64,000 bases of DNA from Metabacillus crassostreae (GTDB lineage Bacteria; Bacillota; Bacilli; Bacillales; Bacillaceae). Of this stretch, positions 17,411-24,794 are shown piece by piece; position 1 is the first letter of the stretch; the number at the start of each line of letters is the position of its first letter. The position numbers were made by a program, and so were the translations under genes. The DNA lies in assembly GCF_016908395.1 (NCBI RefSeq), contig NZ_JAFBDU010000002.1, positions 310,001-374,000 on the forward strand. The letters are read 5' to 3'. The notes beneath the pieces are model-generated. The model ran no database searches. It saw only the letters and a program-made list of their open reading frames with translations, and was not told where the DNA came from.

Positions 17411-17887
17411 ATGAAACAAATTATTCTTTGGTCACTTTTGATATTGCCCTGGGCATCCTTGTTTTTCTTGAAAGCGGATACTGTACGCAGGTATATGCCT
17501 GTCGCTCTTTTTATGACTGTTATTCATACATTGGCATATCAAGCAGCTTACCATTATGGATGGTGGGAAGAGTCAGGTTCCAGCCTGTTCGGGTGGGATA
17601 AAGTCGTGCCGATTCCTTGGGTGTATGGAGCTTATTTAGTTATCGTTATCTGGGTATTCCACTTTACTTTCAGAAGATTTTGGATATATTTGACTGTTAA
17701 TATACTTTTGGACGGGTTATTTATGTACATCTTATACCCAATAGGGCAAAGGATGGGTCTTGTTTCGAGTGAATCGACTTTGCCTACAATAGCTATTGTT
17801 GCTATGATGGTCGCTTTTGCATTAATTATCTATATGTATCAATTATGGCAGGATGAAATATTCGAACTATCTAAAGAGAAAATATAA
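17411..17887 (+). CDS. Multi-span membrane protein of unknown function
   Basis: 158-residue integral membrane protein with about five helices (roughly residues 2-20, 27-46, 70-90, 95-118 and 126-148), short loops and a charged C-terminus (QDEIFELSKEKI). The layout and the tryptophan-rich YHYGWWEESGSSLFGWDKV loop resemble the CBO0543-type membrane proteins found in bacilli, but this is only a tentative match. The start is ATG at 17411 with TGGGGT 11 bases upstream; the earlier in-frame ATG at 17393 overlaps that site. It is alone on the + strand, just after the distal end of repeat copy E. Confidence 0.6.
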   Translation: MKQIILWSLLILPWASLFFLKADTVRRYMPVALFMTVIHTLAYQAAYHYGWWEESGSSLFGWDKVVPIPWVYGAYLVIVIWVFHFTFRRFWIYLTVNILLDGLFMYILYPIGQRMGLVSSESTLPTIAIVAMMVAFALIIYMYQLWQDEIFELSKEKI

Positions 17888-17928
17888 GTGACCAAGAAGT
17901 GGATTTAATGTCCCCTTCATTGTGAAGG

Positions 17929-17985
17929 AAAGCAAGGTAACCGAAAACATGGATTTTCGGATCGAATTCTTACCTTAGTTGCTTT
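17929..17985. repeat. Nested inverted repeat downstream of the membrane protein gene
   Basis: Outer arms AAAGCAAGGTAA and TTACCTTAGTTGCTTT enclose an inner hairpin CCGAAAACATGGATTTTCGG. There is no T-run, so it does not look like an ordinary terminator. The following bases to 18190 contain no gene. Confidence 0.5.
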
Positions 17986-18195
17986 ACAATAGCGATAACA
18001 TTGCTCTACTGCAGCACGAAACAGTAGTTCCCCTAATATTTCAATGATGCTTTGCACCTTGGCACGCCTTTTTTTTCGAAATAATTCAGTGTATTATGTA
18101 TTATTACAAAGATTCTTTCTCTTAATAAAACGATACTCCATGCCTAAAGTCTCTATTTATATTACTGTTCCCTTTTGGATATCCATATGTTTGTT

Positions 18196-18360
18196 TTAAC
18201 TACTAACATTCATTAATTTTCTGTATCTTTTTTCTACACTTATTGGAGTTCTCTCTAGAATTTGACCTATTTCTCTAAATTTCAATCCCTGTTTACGTAG
18301 GTCAAATAATTTCTTCTCTTCAGCAGTAGACCAATGTCTATAATCTCTAGTGTTACTCAA
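18196..18360 (-). CDS. Small Myb/SANT-like DNA-binding protein (54 aa)
   Basis: 54-residue protein starting at TTG: MSNTRDYRHWSTAEEKKLFD and then LRKQGLKFREIGQILERTPI, SVEKRYRKLMNVSS. The W-S-x-x-E-E-x-x-L-x-x-L-R-K-x-G start, the I-G-x-x-L-x-R-T second helix and the V-x-x-R-Y-R-K-L recognition helix are the pattern of a single SANT/Myb-like repeat, as in short phage and Bacillus regulators. It probably binds DNA; targets are unknown. AGGAGGT lies 9-10 bases before the TTG. Upstream on the same strand are a terminator hairpin, a c-di-GMP-I riboswitch and a strong promoter, so its expression is probably set by c-di-GMP. A weaker promoter (TTTACG-16-TATTAT) may also exist between the terminator and the gene. 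Confidence 0.75.
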   Translation of the reverse strand: MSNTRDYRHWSTAEEKKLFDLRKQGLKFREIGQILERTPISVEKRYRKLMNVSS

Positions 18361-18487
18361 TTGCTAATTACCTCCTAAGTTCATGTAACTGGTCTATAAT
18401 ATATACAGTTTTTCAAGCGTAAATAAAACTAAACTACTTTAATACAAAACACTATGATAATGTATGATGAATGGGTCAGTTAAAATG

Positions 18488-18520
18488 AAAAAATCCACCA
18501 AAAAGATGGTGGATTAAAAT
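18488..18520 (-). terminator. Terminator / riboswitch expression platform
   Basis: Perfect 9-bp stem AATCCACCA / TGGTGGATT with a short loop and T-runs on both sides. In the leftward direction it follows the c-di-GMP riboswitch by about 55 bases and precedes the SANT gene, so it is the likely switch element. Confidence 0.85.
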
Positions 18521-18572
18521 TAATATTGGCTTCTATATATAACCAATCAACTGTTCATCACAAAACTTTTTT

Positions 18573-18650
18573 GGCAACCCGACTATCATAGTTCATTGAA
18601 CCTTAGACCCGTAGCTTTGCGTCCTTACCTTTCGATAAGTTTGCCTTTAT
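18573..18650 (-). ncRNA. c-di-GMP-I (GEMM-I) riboswitch
   Basis: On the minus strand: GGCAAACTTATCGAAAGGTA, then AGGACGCAAAGCTACGGGTC, TAAGG, a variable hairpin GTTCAATGAAC and the closing GGGTTGCC. The GAAA tetraloop, the invariant GACGCAAAGC, the CGGGTCTAA strand and the GGCAA/TTGCC closing helix match the class I c-di-GMP riboswitch consensus. A consensus promoter lies about 22 bases upstream and a terminator downstream, followed by the SANT-like gene. This pairing of receptor and gene is not one I know. Confidence 0.92.
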
Positions 18651-18671
18651 CTATTTTTTTAATTAATTTAT

Positions 18672-18700
18672 ATCATAAACCCATCGCTCTTAACTTTCAA
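18672..18700 (-). promoter_or_regulatory. Sigma-A promoter of the riboswitch transcript
   Basis: Minus strand TTGAAA (18695-18700), 17 bases, TATGAT (18672-18677). The predicted start falls about 15-20 bases before the riboswitch. Confidence 0.8.
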
Positions 18701-19101
18701 CAAATTTCGCAACCTTTCTACATCACACAACTCATAGTAGTAACTTGTCTATCATAATAATGTTCATATAAATGTTTCTTCTCACATAACTGGTTCTATT
18801 TTTCTGCCAATTAATTTTATGGTAGTTCATACTTGTATCAATATTTATTGCTACTTCCACTATCTGCTCCTGCCTTTAACTTAATAAATCTCATAAAAAA
18901 AGAGCGCTTTTTCTTCTTGAAGAAATATGCTCCTATTGTTAAAGACCATTATATACCTAAAGCTATCCAGTTCTTGAAGAATATCTTTTATTTTAAATCT
19001 CTTCTACGTGTAGAATATCATCTCCCCCATTTGCATCATCTAAATCTTACATTCTCACTTCAACAGTAGAATTGATTTGGTAGAATTGGCGTTCCATTCC
19101 C
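18701..19101. other. Intergenic stretch with a family-2 hairpin
   Basis: No supported gene. A family-2 hairpin lies at 18895-18940: AAAAGAGCGCTTTTTCTTC, then GAAGAAATATGCTCC and ATTGTT. The + strand frame that covers 18833-19069 starts with TTG, has no ribosome binding site and includes this repeat, so it is not accepted. Confidence 0.45.
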
Positions 19102-19215
19102 AAAGACGTATTAATAACACATTCATTAGTTAACAATATCATAAAAAAACGTCTAAAGACCTCATATCATGGGGTGGTGGTTTAGACGTTTTTATTCAGT
19201 CTGGTTTAGTTATGT
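19102..19215 (+). repeat. Family-1 hairpin repeat, copy F
   Basis: AAGACGTATTAATAACAC left arm, stem ACGTCTAAA / TTTAGACGT flanked by A7 and T5 runs, and a loop with GGGGTGGTGG. The right arm (TTTAGTTATGTTAAAC) is cut short near the stop codon of the chemoreceptor gene. The stem is a good terminator for that leftward gene and for rightward transcripts. Confidence 0.85.
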
Positions 19216-19229
19216 TAAACGATACATCT

Positions 19230-21191
19230 TTAATATTTATATTTTTTAATTAAATTCTGCAATTCTTCAGCCATTGTAGAAAGAGATTTTGCAGAGGTTG
19301 AGATTTCTTCCATTGAAGCCAATTGCTCTTCAGTCGATGCAGCTACTTCCTCTGCTGTTGCTGCATTCCCTTTTGCTGCATCTGCAATTTCATTTGTCGT
19401 TTCTCCAACCTCTTGAATACCTGCTGACATTTGTTGTGCTGTGGCAGATATAGATTCCATTTGTGGTGAAATTTCTCTCATACTAATAAGAATTTCTCGA
19501 AACTTTTGAATAGCTTCCTCTGATATCGAAAGTCCACCTTTCACATCATTTGTGACTGTTGTCATGATATTTACTGTATTCTCAGTGTCATTTTGAATAG
19601 CATTAATTAACAATGTTATTTGTTTAGCTGATTCATGTGATTGTTCTGCTAATTTTCTTACTTCATCAGCAACAACTGCAAATCCTTTTCCTGCTTCTCC
19701 AGCTCTCGCTGCTTCAATTGCTGCATTTAATGCCAAGAGATTTGTTTGATCTGATATTCCTGTAATTACCTCAACAATTGATCCTATTTCTTTTGAGCGA
19801 TCTGATAGAGAGGTAATCATTTTATTTGAGGTATTAACAGATTCATAGATTGAATTCATTTGCTCTACCGTTTTATTAACAGAATCTCCACCCTCTTCAG
19901 CTTTAGCAGTAGTGGATTTTGTTAAATCAGTAATAGCTAATGAATTATCAGCAATGATTGAAGACCCTTGTGCTATTTCATTTAAAGCAAGTACATTTTT
20001 ATCAATATTATTTGTTTGTTTTTCAGCACTGCCAGCCACTTCAACAATTGCAGTTGAAACTTGCTCTGTTGCTTGACTGGTTTGTTCTGAACTTGCAGTT
20101 AACTCTTCAGCTGATGCAGCAAGCTGTGTCGAATTATCTTCAAGTGTTCTTAACAGATCACGTAAACTACCTTGCATCTCAGAAAATGAAACAGCTAATA
20201 GACCAATCTCATCTTTTGACTGAATATTGATTATTTCTGTTAAATCACCTTCACTTATCTTCTTCGCTTTGTTTTGTAAATCTTTCAATCTTCGTGTAAT
20301 TGAAAGTACGATAAAAGTGACAACTACTGATCCAAGAACAATAGAAATCCCTATAACAAGCACCGTTGTATTTAATATGGGGTGAGATGCGTCACTTATT
20401 TCTTTAGTGAAGTATGTTCCAGCAATCTTCCATCCAGTTAAATCATTTGTTAAAAAATACATTTCTTTATCATCTTGATTTAGTTTATAGCTAAAATGAC
20501 CAGACTCGTTTTTGTATAGATTATCATAAAACCCATTTTCTGCAGGATCACCTGTTTTAGCGATAGGACTTATGATAAAGTTCTGTTTTGTATCAAGTAA
20601 AATAGCGTATCCTTTTTTACCAATAAGTACTTCTTCAACTGTTTCCTTTAAATTGTTCATTTTGAGATCGATTCCAATCACACCAGAACCATCTTCTAAT
20701 GATTTTGTAATTGTCACAACCATATCACCTGAACTAGCATCTTCATAAGGACTAGTAATGGCTACTTCTCCCTTTTTTTGATCTGCTTCTTGATACCATG
20801 GTCGATCCCTTGGATCATAATCATCAGGTAATTCTAACTTTGGAGAAGTAATCATTCTACCATCTGTAGTACCAACATAAATTGCTTGTACCTCAGGATG
20901 TAAACCAATATATTGATCGAGCTTTTGACCTATTTCAGAATTTTCACTTCCATCACCAAAAAGATCAGAAGTGAGCTTCCCAGAGAAAAAGTCAGCATCA
21001 TGTACTTTTGGAGCAATTGTACTGTTAATATTAGAATTTAATAGAGAAATGCTGTCCTTTGAATTCTCCAATATATTACTTTTTAATTCTACTTTTGCAC
21101 TATTATAAGCTAAAACTCCAACAATAGAAGTGGGAATAATCAATATAACTGCAAAAGCAATAAATAATTTTGCGCGTAAACTTATGTTCAT
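19230..21191 (-). CDS. Methyl-accepting chemotaxis protein (dCache, HAMP, MCP signal)
   Basis: 653-residue transmembrane chemoreceptor. First membrane helix at about residues 9-28, an extracellular double Cache sensor at about 30-275 with the ligand-site pattern [11 protein letters not shown] and [17 protein letters not shown], second helix at about 280-302, HAMP at 303-357, and a cytoplasmic coiled coil whose tip [39 protein letters not shown] contacts CheA and CheW. Ligands of this Cache type in Bacillus (McpB, McpC) are mostly amino acids; sugars are possible here, and the sequence does not decide it. The start is ATG at 21191 with AAAGGAGAC 8 bases before; the longer frame to 21251 has no ribosome binding site. 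It is monocistronic, and copy F of the repeat supplies its terminator. Confidence 0.93.
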   Translation of the reverse strand: MNISLRAKLFIAFAVILIIPTSIVGVLAYNSAKVELKSNILENSKDSISLLNSNINSTIAPKVHDADFFSGKLTSDLFGDGSENSEIGQKLDQYIGLHPEVQAIYVGTTDGRMITSPKLELPDDYDPRDRPWYQEADQKKGEVAITSPYEDASSGDMVVTITKSLEDGSGVIGIDLKMNNLKETVEEVLIGKKGYAILLDTKQNFIISPIAKTGDPAENGFYDNLYKNESGHFSYKLNQDDKEMYFLTNDLTGWKIAGTYFTKEISDASHPILNTTVLVIGISIVLGSVVVTFIVLSITRRLKDLQNKAKKISEGDLTEIINIQSKDEIGLLAVSFSEMQGSLRDLLRTLEDNSTQLAASAEELTASSEQTSQATEQVSTAIVEVAGSAEKQTNNIDKNVLALNEIAQGSSIIADNSLAITDLTKSTTAKAEEGGDSVNKTVEQMNSIYESVNTSNKMITSLSDRSKEIGSIVEVITGISDQTNLLALNAAIEAARAGEAGKGFAVVADEVRKLAEQSHESAKQITLLINAIQNDTENTVNIMTTVTNDVKGGLSISEEAIQKFREILISMREISPQMESISATAQQMSAGIQEVGETTNEIADAAKGNAATAEEVAASTEEQLASMEEISTSAKSLSTMAEELQNLIKKYKY

Positions 21192-21340
21192 CTCTGATGT
21201 CTCCTTTGGATACAGTAATCTCATCATGTATATTAGTGTATATATCGACACTACTAAAATAAAGTTTAGTTGGGGGTCTATTCCATAATTCTCAATCCAA
21301 TAGACACAAAGGTTTTAAGGACTAAATAGAAGTATTATCA

Positions 21341-21392
21341 AAGACGTGTTAAGGTTAAGAACACTTAATTCGACAAGACTTTATGTCGACTC
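21341..21392 (+). repeat. Fragment of the family-1 repeat left arm
   Basis: AAGACGTGTTAAGGTTAAGA and then ACACTTA resemble the family-1 left arm, but the central stem is replaced by TCGAC / GTCGA around AAGACTTTAT. It is probably a decayed copy in the upstream region of the HU gene. Confidence 0.5.
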
Positions 21393-21465
21393 ACGTAGAA
21401 AATATGACATTTATTTTTATGTATGATAATATCATTTTGTAATACATAATTTGGAGGGTATTTTT

Positions 21466-21744
21466 ATGAATAAAACTGAACTAATTAATGAAGTAGTTGG
21501 CAGATCAGAGTTGTCTAAAAAAGATGTAACAAAAGCAATAGATTCTGTGTTAGATGTACTTCTTAATACTCTTAAAGAGGGAGATAAAGTTCAATTAATA
21601 GGCTTCGGTAATTTTGAAGTTAAAGAACGTGCTGCTCGTAAAGGACGTAACCCTCAGACTGGTGAAGAAATAGAAATTGCAGCGTCTAAAGTACCTTCTT
21701 TCAGTCCAGGTAAGTCATTAAAAGATGCTGTTAATAATAGATAA
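21466..21744 (+). CDS. HU family DNA-binding protein
   Basis: 92-residue nucleoid protein of the HU/IHF family, normal length. It starts [20 protein letters not shown], has the dimer helix [19 protein letters not shown], the signature [21 protein letters not shown] of the DNA-binding arm (proline at the tip) and ends [16 protein letters not shown]. It bends DNA and compacts the chromosome as a homodimer. The start is ATG at 21466 with GGAGGG 7 bases upstream; an ATG fifteen bases earlier overlaps the ribosome binding site. In most bacilli the main hbs gene sits near gpsA and spoIVA, which is not the case here, so this may be a second HU copy. A strong terminator follows. Confidence 0.96.
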   Translation: MNKTELINEVVGRSELSKKDVTKAIDSVLDVLLNTLKEGDKVQLIGFGNFEVKERAARKGRNPQTGEEIEIAASKVPSFSPGKSLKDAVNNR

Positions 21745-21751
21745 TTTATAT

Positions 21752-21796
21752 GGTAAAGGAGAATCCATAAAGATAAATGGATTCTCCTTTTTATGA
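21752..21796 (+). terminator. Terminator of the HU gene
   Basis: Stem AAAGGAGAATCCAT / ATGGATTCTCCTTT followed by a T-run, 8 bases past the HU stop codon. The stretch from here to 21964 holds no gene. Confidence 0.93.
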
Positions 21797-21966
21797 TAGG
21801 ACGAAATTTTCGAAACTAGCACTTCTCATTAATCCTTTTTTGATAAACACTGGTATTTAACTTTGAATTTAACTAAAGACTCAAGATATATAAATTCATG
21901 ATTTTGGATTGAACTAGCTGTTTCGATATATGATAAAATGCCTTTCTTTCACCAGGAGGTACATCC

Positions 21967-22155
21967 AAGACGTGTTAATAACACTTTTCGTTAGTTCCTG
22001 TAATAAAACAAAACGCCTCAATCCATTGTTACCAATGGTTTAAGACGTTTTTATCTAATCAGATTTAGTTGTGTTAATTATTATTAACGCAAAGTTGATC
22101 TTCGAAAATATAAGGGAGTTTCCTCCCTTTCTTTTAAAACTGGTCGCTATCATAA
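21967..22155 (+). repeat. Family-1 hairpin repeat, copy G
   Basis: AAGACGTGTTAATAACAC, CGTTAGTTCCTGTAATAA, stem ACGCCTCAATCCATTG / CAATGGTTTAAGACGT, GTTGTGTTAATTATTATT and a clear fourth hairpin AAGGGAG-TTTC-CTCCCTT, then CTGGTCGCTATCAT. Almost identical to copy H over the whole length. Confidence 0.9.
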
Positions 22156-22190
22156 GTGAAAATACTGAAATCTTTAAAACCCCTTATATA

Positions 22191-22796
22191 TCAATAATTG
22201 TTGAAATACACAGTATCATTAAACGTCATTCCAAAATGACTATATTCTATATGAACATTATTTATTTCTTCATTATGAATTACACTAACCCCATAAATTT
22301 CATCGTCTTTTGATGCAGCTCCATTATCTAATTCTTCATAATTGGAAGAAGGTAAAGTTCCTGTTTTAATGGCTATCTCATCTATATCGGTAAAGCCGAA
22401 TTTTTTCCCTTTTTCACTTTTATAATCATCCGTTATGATAAAACCTTGTAACGCATTACTAACTTGTAACCTTGTTTCTAAAGGCTTTTCATTATTATTT
22501 ACCGAAACATCTAGGATTTGTACTTCACGAAAGCCATTATTACCAATACCAATTACAACTGATTTATTATCCTCGCTTGAAGCAATAGTGCCAATCTCCA
22601 ATGGTGGATTAAACTTCAATAAAAGATAAATACCACCAACAACTATTAAGAGAATAAGTATTCCTGTACCTCTCCATCCTAATCCACCGAATAAATCAGC
22701 GAGATTACTTCCGTGTATACTGCTAGAAGGATTTTTTAATTCTTCTTGCCTCATTTTCTCTCTTCTTATTTCAGGAGTTTCCTTATCGTTGTCCAT
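22191..22796 (-). CDS. Single-span membrane protein with DUF6366-like N-terminus
   Basis: 201-residue protein. Residues 1-40 are charged (MDNDKETPEIRREKMRQEEL) and lead into LADLFGGLGWRGTGILILLIV, a motif plus helix (about 43-60) that looks like the small DUF6366 membrane proteins of bacilli. The rest, residues 61-201, is an extracellular domain of unknown fold with regular beta-type alternation (KSVVIGIGNNGFREVQILDV). The start is ATG at 22796 preceded by GGGGGGATTGAA, a good site. It is transcribed leftward and ends just inside the distal part of repeat copy G. Function unknown. Confidence 0.65.
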   Translation of the reverse strand: MDNDKETPEIRREKMRQEELKNPSSSIHGSNLADLFGGLGWRGTGILILLIVVGGIYLLLKFNPPLEIGTIASSEDNKSVVIGIGNNGFREVQILDVSVNNNEKPLETRLQVSNALQGFIITDDYKSEKGKKFGFTDIDEIAIKTGTLPSSNYEELDNGAASKDDEIYGVSVIHNEEINNVHIEYSHFGMTFNDTVYFNNY

Positions 22797-22847
22797 TTCA
22801 ATCCCCCCCTATAATTTAAACCTTATTAAACTCTACTGCCACGTTAG

Positions 22848-22900
22848 TGAAAAAGCGAGTGTTCTTATTGAACATTCGCCACCCGTTACTTTAAGTATAT
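22848..22900. repeat. Family-2 hairpin
   Basis: GCGAGTGTTC / GAACATTCGC stem followed by the family tail CACCCGTTACTTTAAG. It lies between two leftward genes and may terminate the Lrp-type gene. Confidence 0.65.
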
Positions 22901-22929
22901 TTCTTCACAAATTATCTCTTTAAAAAGTA

Positions 22930-23340
22930 CTATTTATTTATAATTATTGATAATTTATAGTTCACATGCTTATTCAAACTTACTAAGAACTCATCTAATT
23001 CTTTAGTGGAGGGGAATTTACATTCTAAAAGGTAGCAACTATCCCCACTAATTTTATAGTTATTTATTACATATTCTATTTGTGCATTTAAGAATGTCAG
23101 ATAAGGTTCGTGATACGAGCTATTTGTAATAATACTTATCATTGCGTGAATTGAATAGCCCAACTTTCCTTGATTAATTTTAATGGTATATCCTTCAATG
23201 ATTCCGCTATCCTCTAACTTTGCCACTCTAGCTGAAGTAGCTGGTCCAGTCAAGTGGACTTTCTCACCTAACTCTTTCATTGTTATACGACTGTTCTTGG
23301 ATAGTTCATCTAGGATAAGCAGATCCGTGTTATCTAACAT
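22930..23340 (-). CDS. Lrp/AsnC family transcriptional regulator
   Basis: 136-residue regulator. Winged HTH at about residues 4-63: DLLILDELSKNSRITMKELG and then TGPATSARVAKLEDSGIIEG, the Lrp pattern. Residues 65-136 form the AsnC ligand-binding/oligomerisation (RAM) domain. Closest in style to LrpC-type proteins of bacilli. The start is ATG at 23340 with AAAGGAATT upstream. It is divergent from the MBL-fold hydrolase at 23471, and with a shared 130-bp promoter region it probably controls that pair and itself. The ligand is expected to be an amino acid; unknown here. Confidence 0.9.
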   Translation of the reverse strand: MLDNTDLLILDELSKNSRITMKELGEKVHLTGPATSARVAKLEDSGIIEGYTIKINQGKLGYSIHAMISIITNSSYHEPYLTFLNAQIEYVINNYKISGDSCYLLECKFPSTKELDEFLVSLNKHVNYKLSIIINK

Positions 23341-23470
23341 CTATCTAATTCCTTTCATAAATAAAGTCAAACAACCAAAACACTTTATTTAATCCATGTA
23401 TCGGTCATTAACCATAGTATAGAATATAAATTGTTCGAAGGAAATTATTTTACAAAAGGAGATAATAAAC

Positions 23471-24232
23471 ATGAATATACATCAAATTCGTAATGCAACA
23501 ATCGTTGTGGAATACGCAGGGAAAAAGTTTTTAATCGATCCAATGTTAACGGAAAAAGGTACCTACCCACCTTTCCCAAATTCGCCAAGGCAAGATCAAA
23601 ACAATCCTTTAGTAAGCTTACCAACATCCATTGACAATATTATAAAAGATATAGATGCAGTTATTGTTACTCATTTGCACTATGATCATTGGGATGATGC
23701 TGCTAAAGAAGCTTTACCAAAACAGACCAAAATATTTGCCCAAAATGAAGAAGATGCGACAGAGATTCGAAACGCTGGTTTCCAAAATGTAGAGGTTTTA
23801 CAAGACGATACAAAGTTTGAAGGTATCCAATTAGTGAAAACAAAAGGCGAGCATGGAAGAGGCGAAATCTTAAAACTTGCTGGTCTTGTATGTGGCGTTA
23901 TATTTAAACACCAAACGGAGAAAACATTATATGTTGCAGGAGATACTGTATGGTATGAAGAAGTCCAAAAAGTAATTGAGACGAACAAACCAGAAGTAAT
24001 TGTTGTAAATGCTGGGGATAATCAATTCTTCCAGGGTGGTTCTCTAGTCATGGGGAAACATGATGTCTATGAAGTGAACAAAGCTGCTCCAGAAGCAAAA
24101 ATCATTTGTGTTCACATGGAAGCTGTTAACCACTGGGGACTATCTAAAGAGGAACTGAAGAGCTTTACTAAAGAAAAAGAAATCGCCTCTAATGTATTAG
24201 TACCAAATGACGGTGAATCATATACATTTTAA
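23471..24232 (+). CDS. MBL-fold metal-dependent hydrolase (UlaG-like)
   Basis: 253-residue cytosolic metallo-beta-lactamase-fold protein. It begins MNIHQIRNATIVVEYAGKKF like UlaG/UPF0173-type lactonases. The metal motif is THLHYDHWD at about residues 64-72, then VAGDTVWYEE with the bridging Asp, and a C-terminal His in VHMEAVNHWG. It probably hydrolyses a small ester or lactone. The start ATG has AAAGGAG 8 bases upstream. The next gene, a SnoaL-like protein, begins 33 bases later on the same strand and is probably co-transcribed. The Lrp-type gene is divergent. The pair may form a small detoxification or catabolic unit, which is an inference. Confidence 0.85.
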   Translation: MNIHQIRNATIVVEYAGKKFLIDPMLTEKGTYPPFPNSPRQDQNNPLVSLPTSIDNIIKDIDAVIVTHLHYDHWDDAAKEALPKQTKIFAQNEEDATEIRNAGFQNVEVLQDDTKFEGIQLVKTKGEHGRGEILKLAGLVCGVIFKHQTEKTLYVAGDTVWYEEVQKVIETNKPEVIVVNAGDNQFFQGGSLVMGKHDVYEVNKAAPEAKIICVHMEAVNHWGLSKEELKSFTKEKEIASNVLVPNDGESYTF

Positions 24233-24265
24233 ATAATATTGGAAGATTATGAAGGAGTGATAGTT

Positions 24266-24673
24266 GTGTCGGTTGAGGCAAACAAGGAATTGGTCCGTCG
24301 CTTTTATGAAACCATCGAACAAGAAAATTATGAGGCACTTAAAGATTATTGCCATGAGAACTTTGTATTCTATCCACAACTGGATACACCTTTTCCTGGT
24401 TTAGAAGGACTTGTAGAATCAGAGAAAAAAAACTTTGATGCATTCCCTGGCTTTAAAATGCCTATTCAATCCATAATAGCTGAAGGTGATCAAGTAGCAG
24501 CATATCTCATCTTTGAAGGAACTCATACAGGTATCCCGTTGTTGGGTGTTCCTGCTACTGGAAAAACCGTTAGATTCTCTCTTATGATGAAGTTACGAAT
24601 TGAAGATGGTAAAATCATTGAGAAAAGATCACATGTTGATGTAAATGATGTTCTTCGACAGCTTAAAGATTAA
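24266..24673 (+). CDS. SnoaL-like (NTF2-fold) protein
   Basis: 135-residue protein of the SnoaL/ester-cyclase NTF2-like superfamily: NKELVRRFYETIEQENYEAL, FYPQLDTPFPGLEG, FPGFKMPIQSIIAEGDQVAA and HTGIPLLGVPATGKTVRF are the standard elements of that fold, with the small polar cavity. Members act on small hydrophobic molecules, and most are uncharacterised. The start is GTG at 24266, because GAAGGAG lies 10 bases upstream and the ATG at 24239 has no site. It lies 33 bases behind the MBL-fold gene, so it is in the same operon. A terminator follows at 24706. Confidence 0.85.
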   Translation: MSVEANKELVRRFYETIEQENYEALKDYCHENFVFYPQLDTPFPGLEGLVESEKKNFDAFPGFKMPIQSIIAEGDQVAAYLIFEGTHTGIPLLGVPATGKTVRFSLMMKLRIEDGKIIEKRSHVDVNDVLRQLKD

Positions 24674-24705
24674 TTTTTTTATTAAATCAAATGTATCAGT
24701 ATCAA

Positions 24706-24738
24706 ATTGACCCTTTTTGGGTCTTTTTTAATTTTTTT
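24706..24738 (+). terminator. Terminator of the MBL/SnoaL operon
   Basis: Short GC-rich stem GACCC-TTTTT-GGGTC followed by TTTTTT. Confidence 0.85.
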
Positions 24739-24794
24739 CTCATCTAAGTTCCCCTAATGTTAAATCACCATATTCAGAATCCTTATTAATACAG

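Noticed and set aside
18833-19069. 78-codon + strand frame
   Set aside because: TTG start without ribosome binding site, and it includes a family-2 hairpin.
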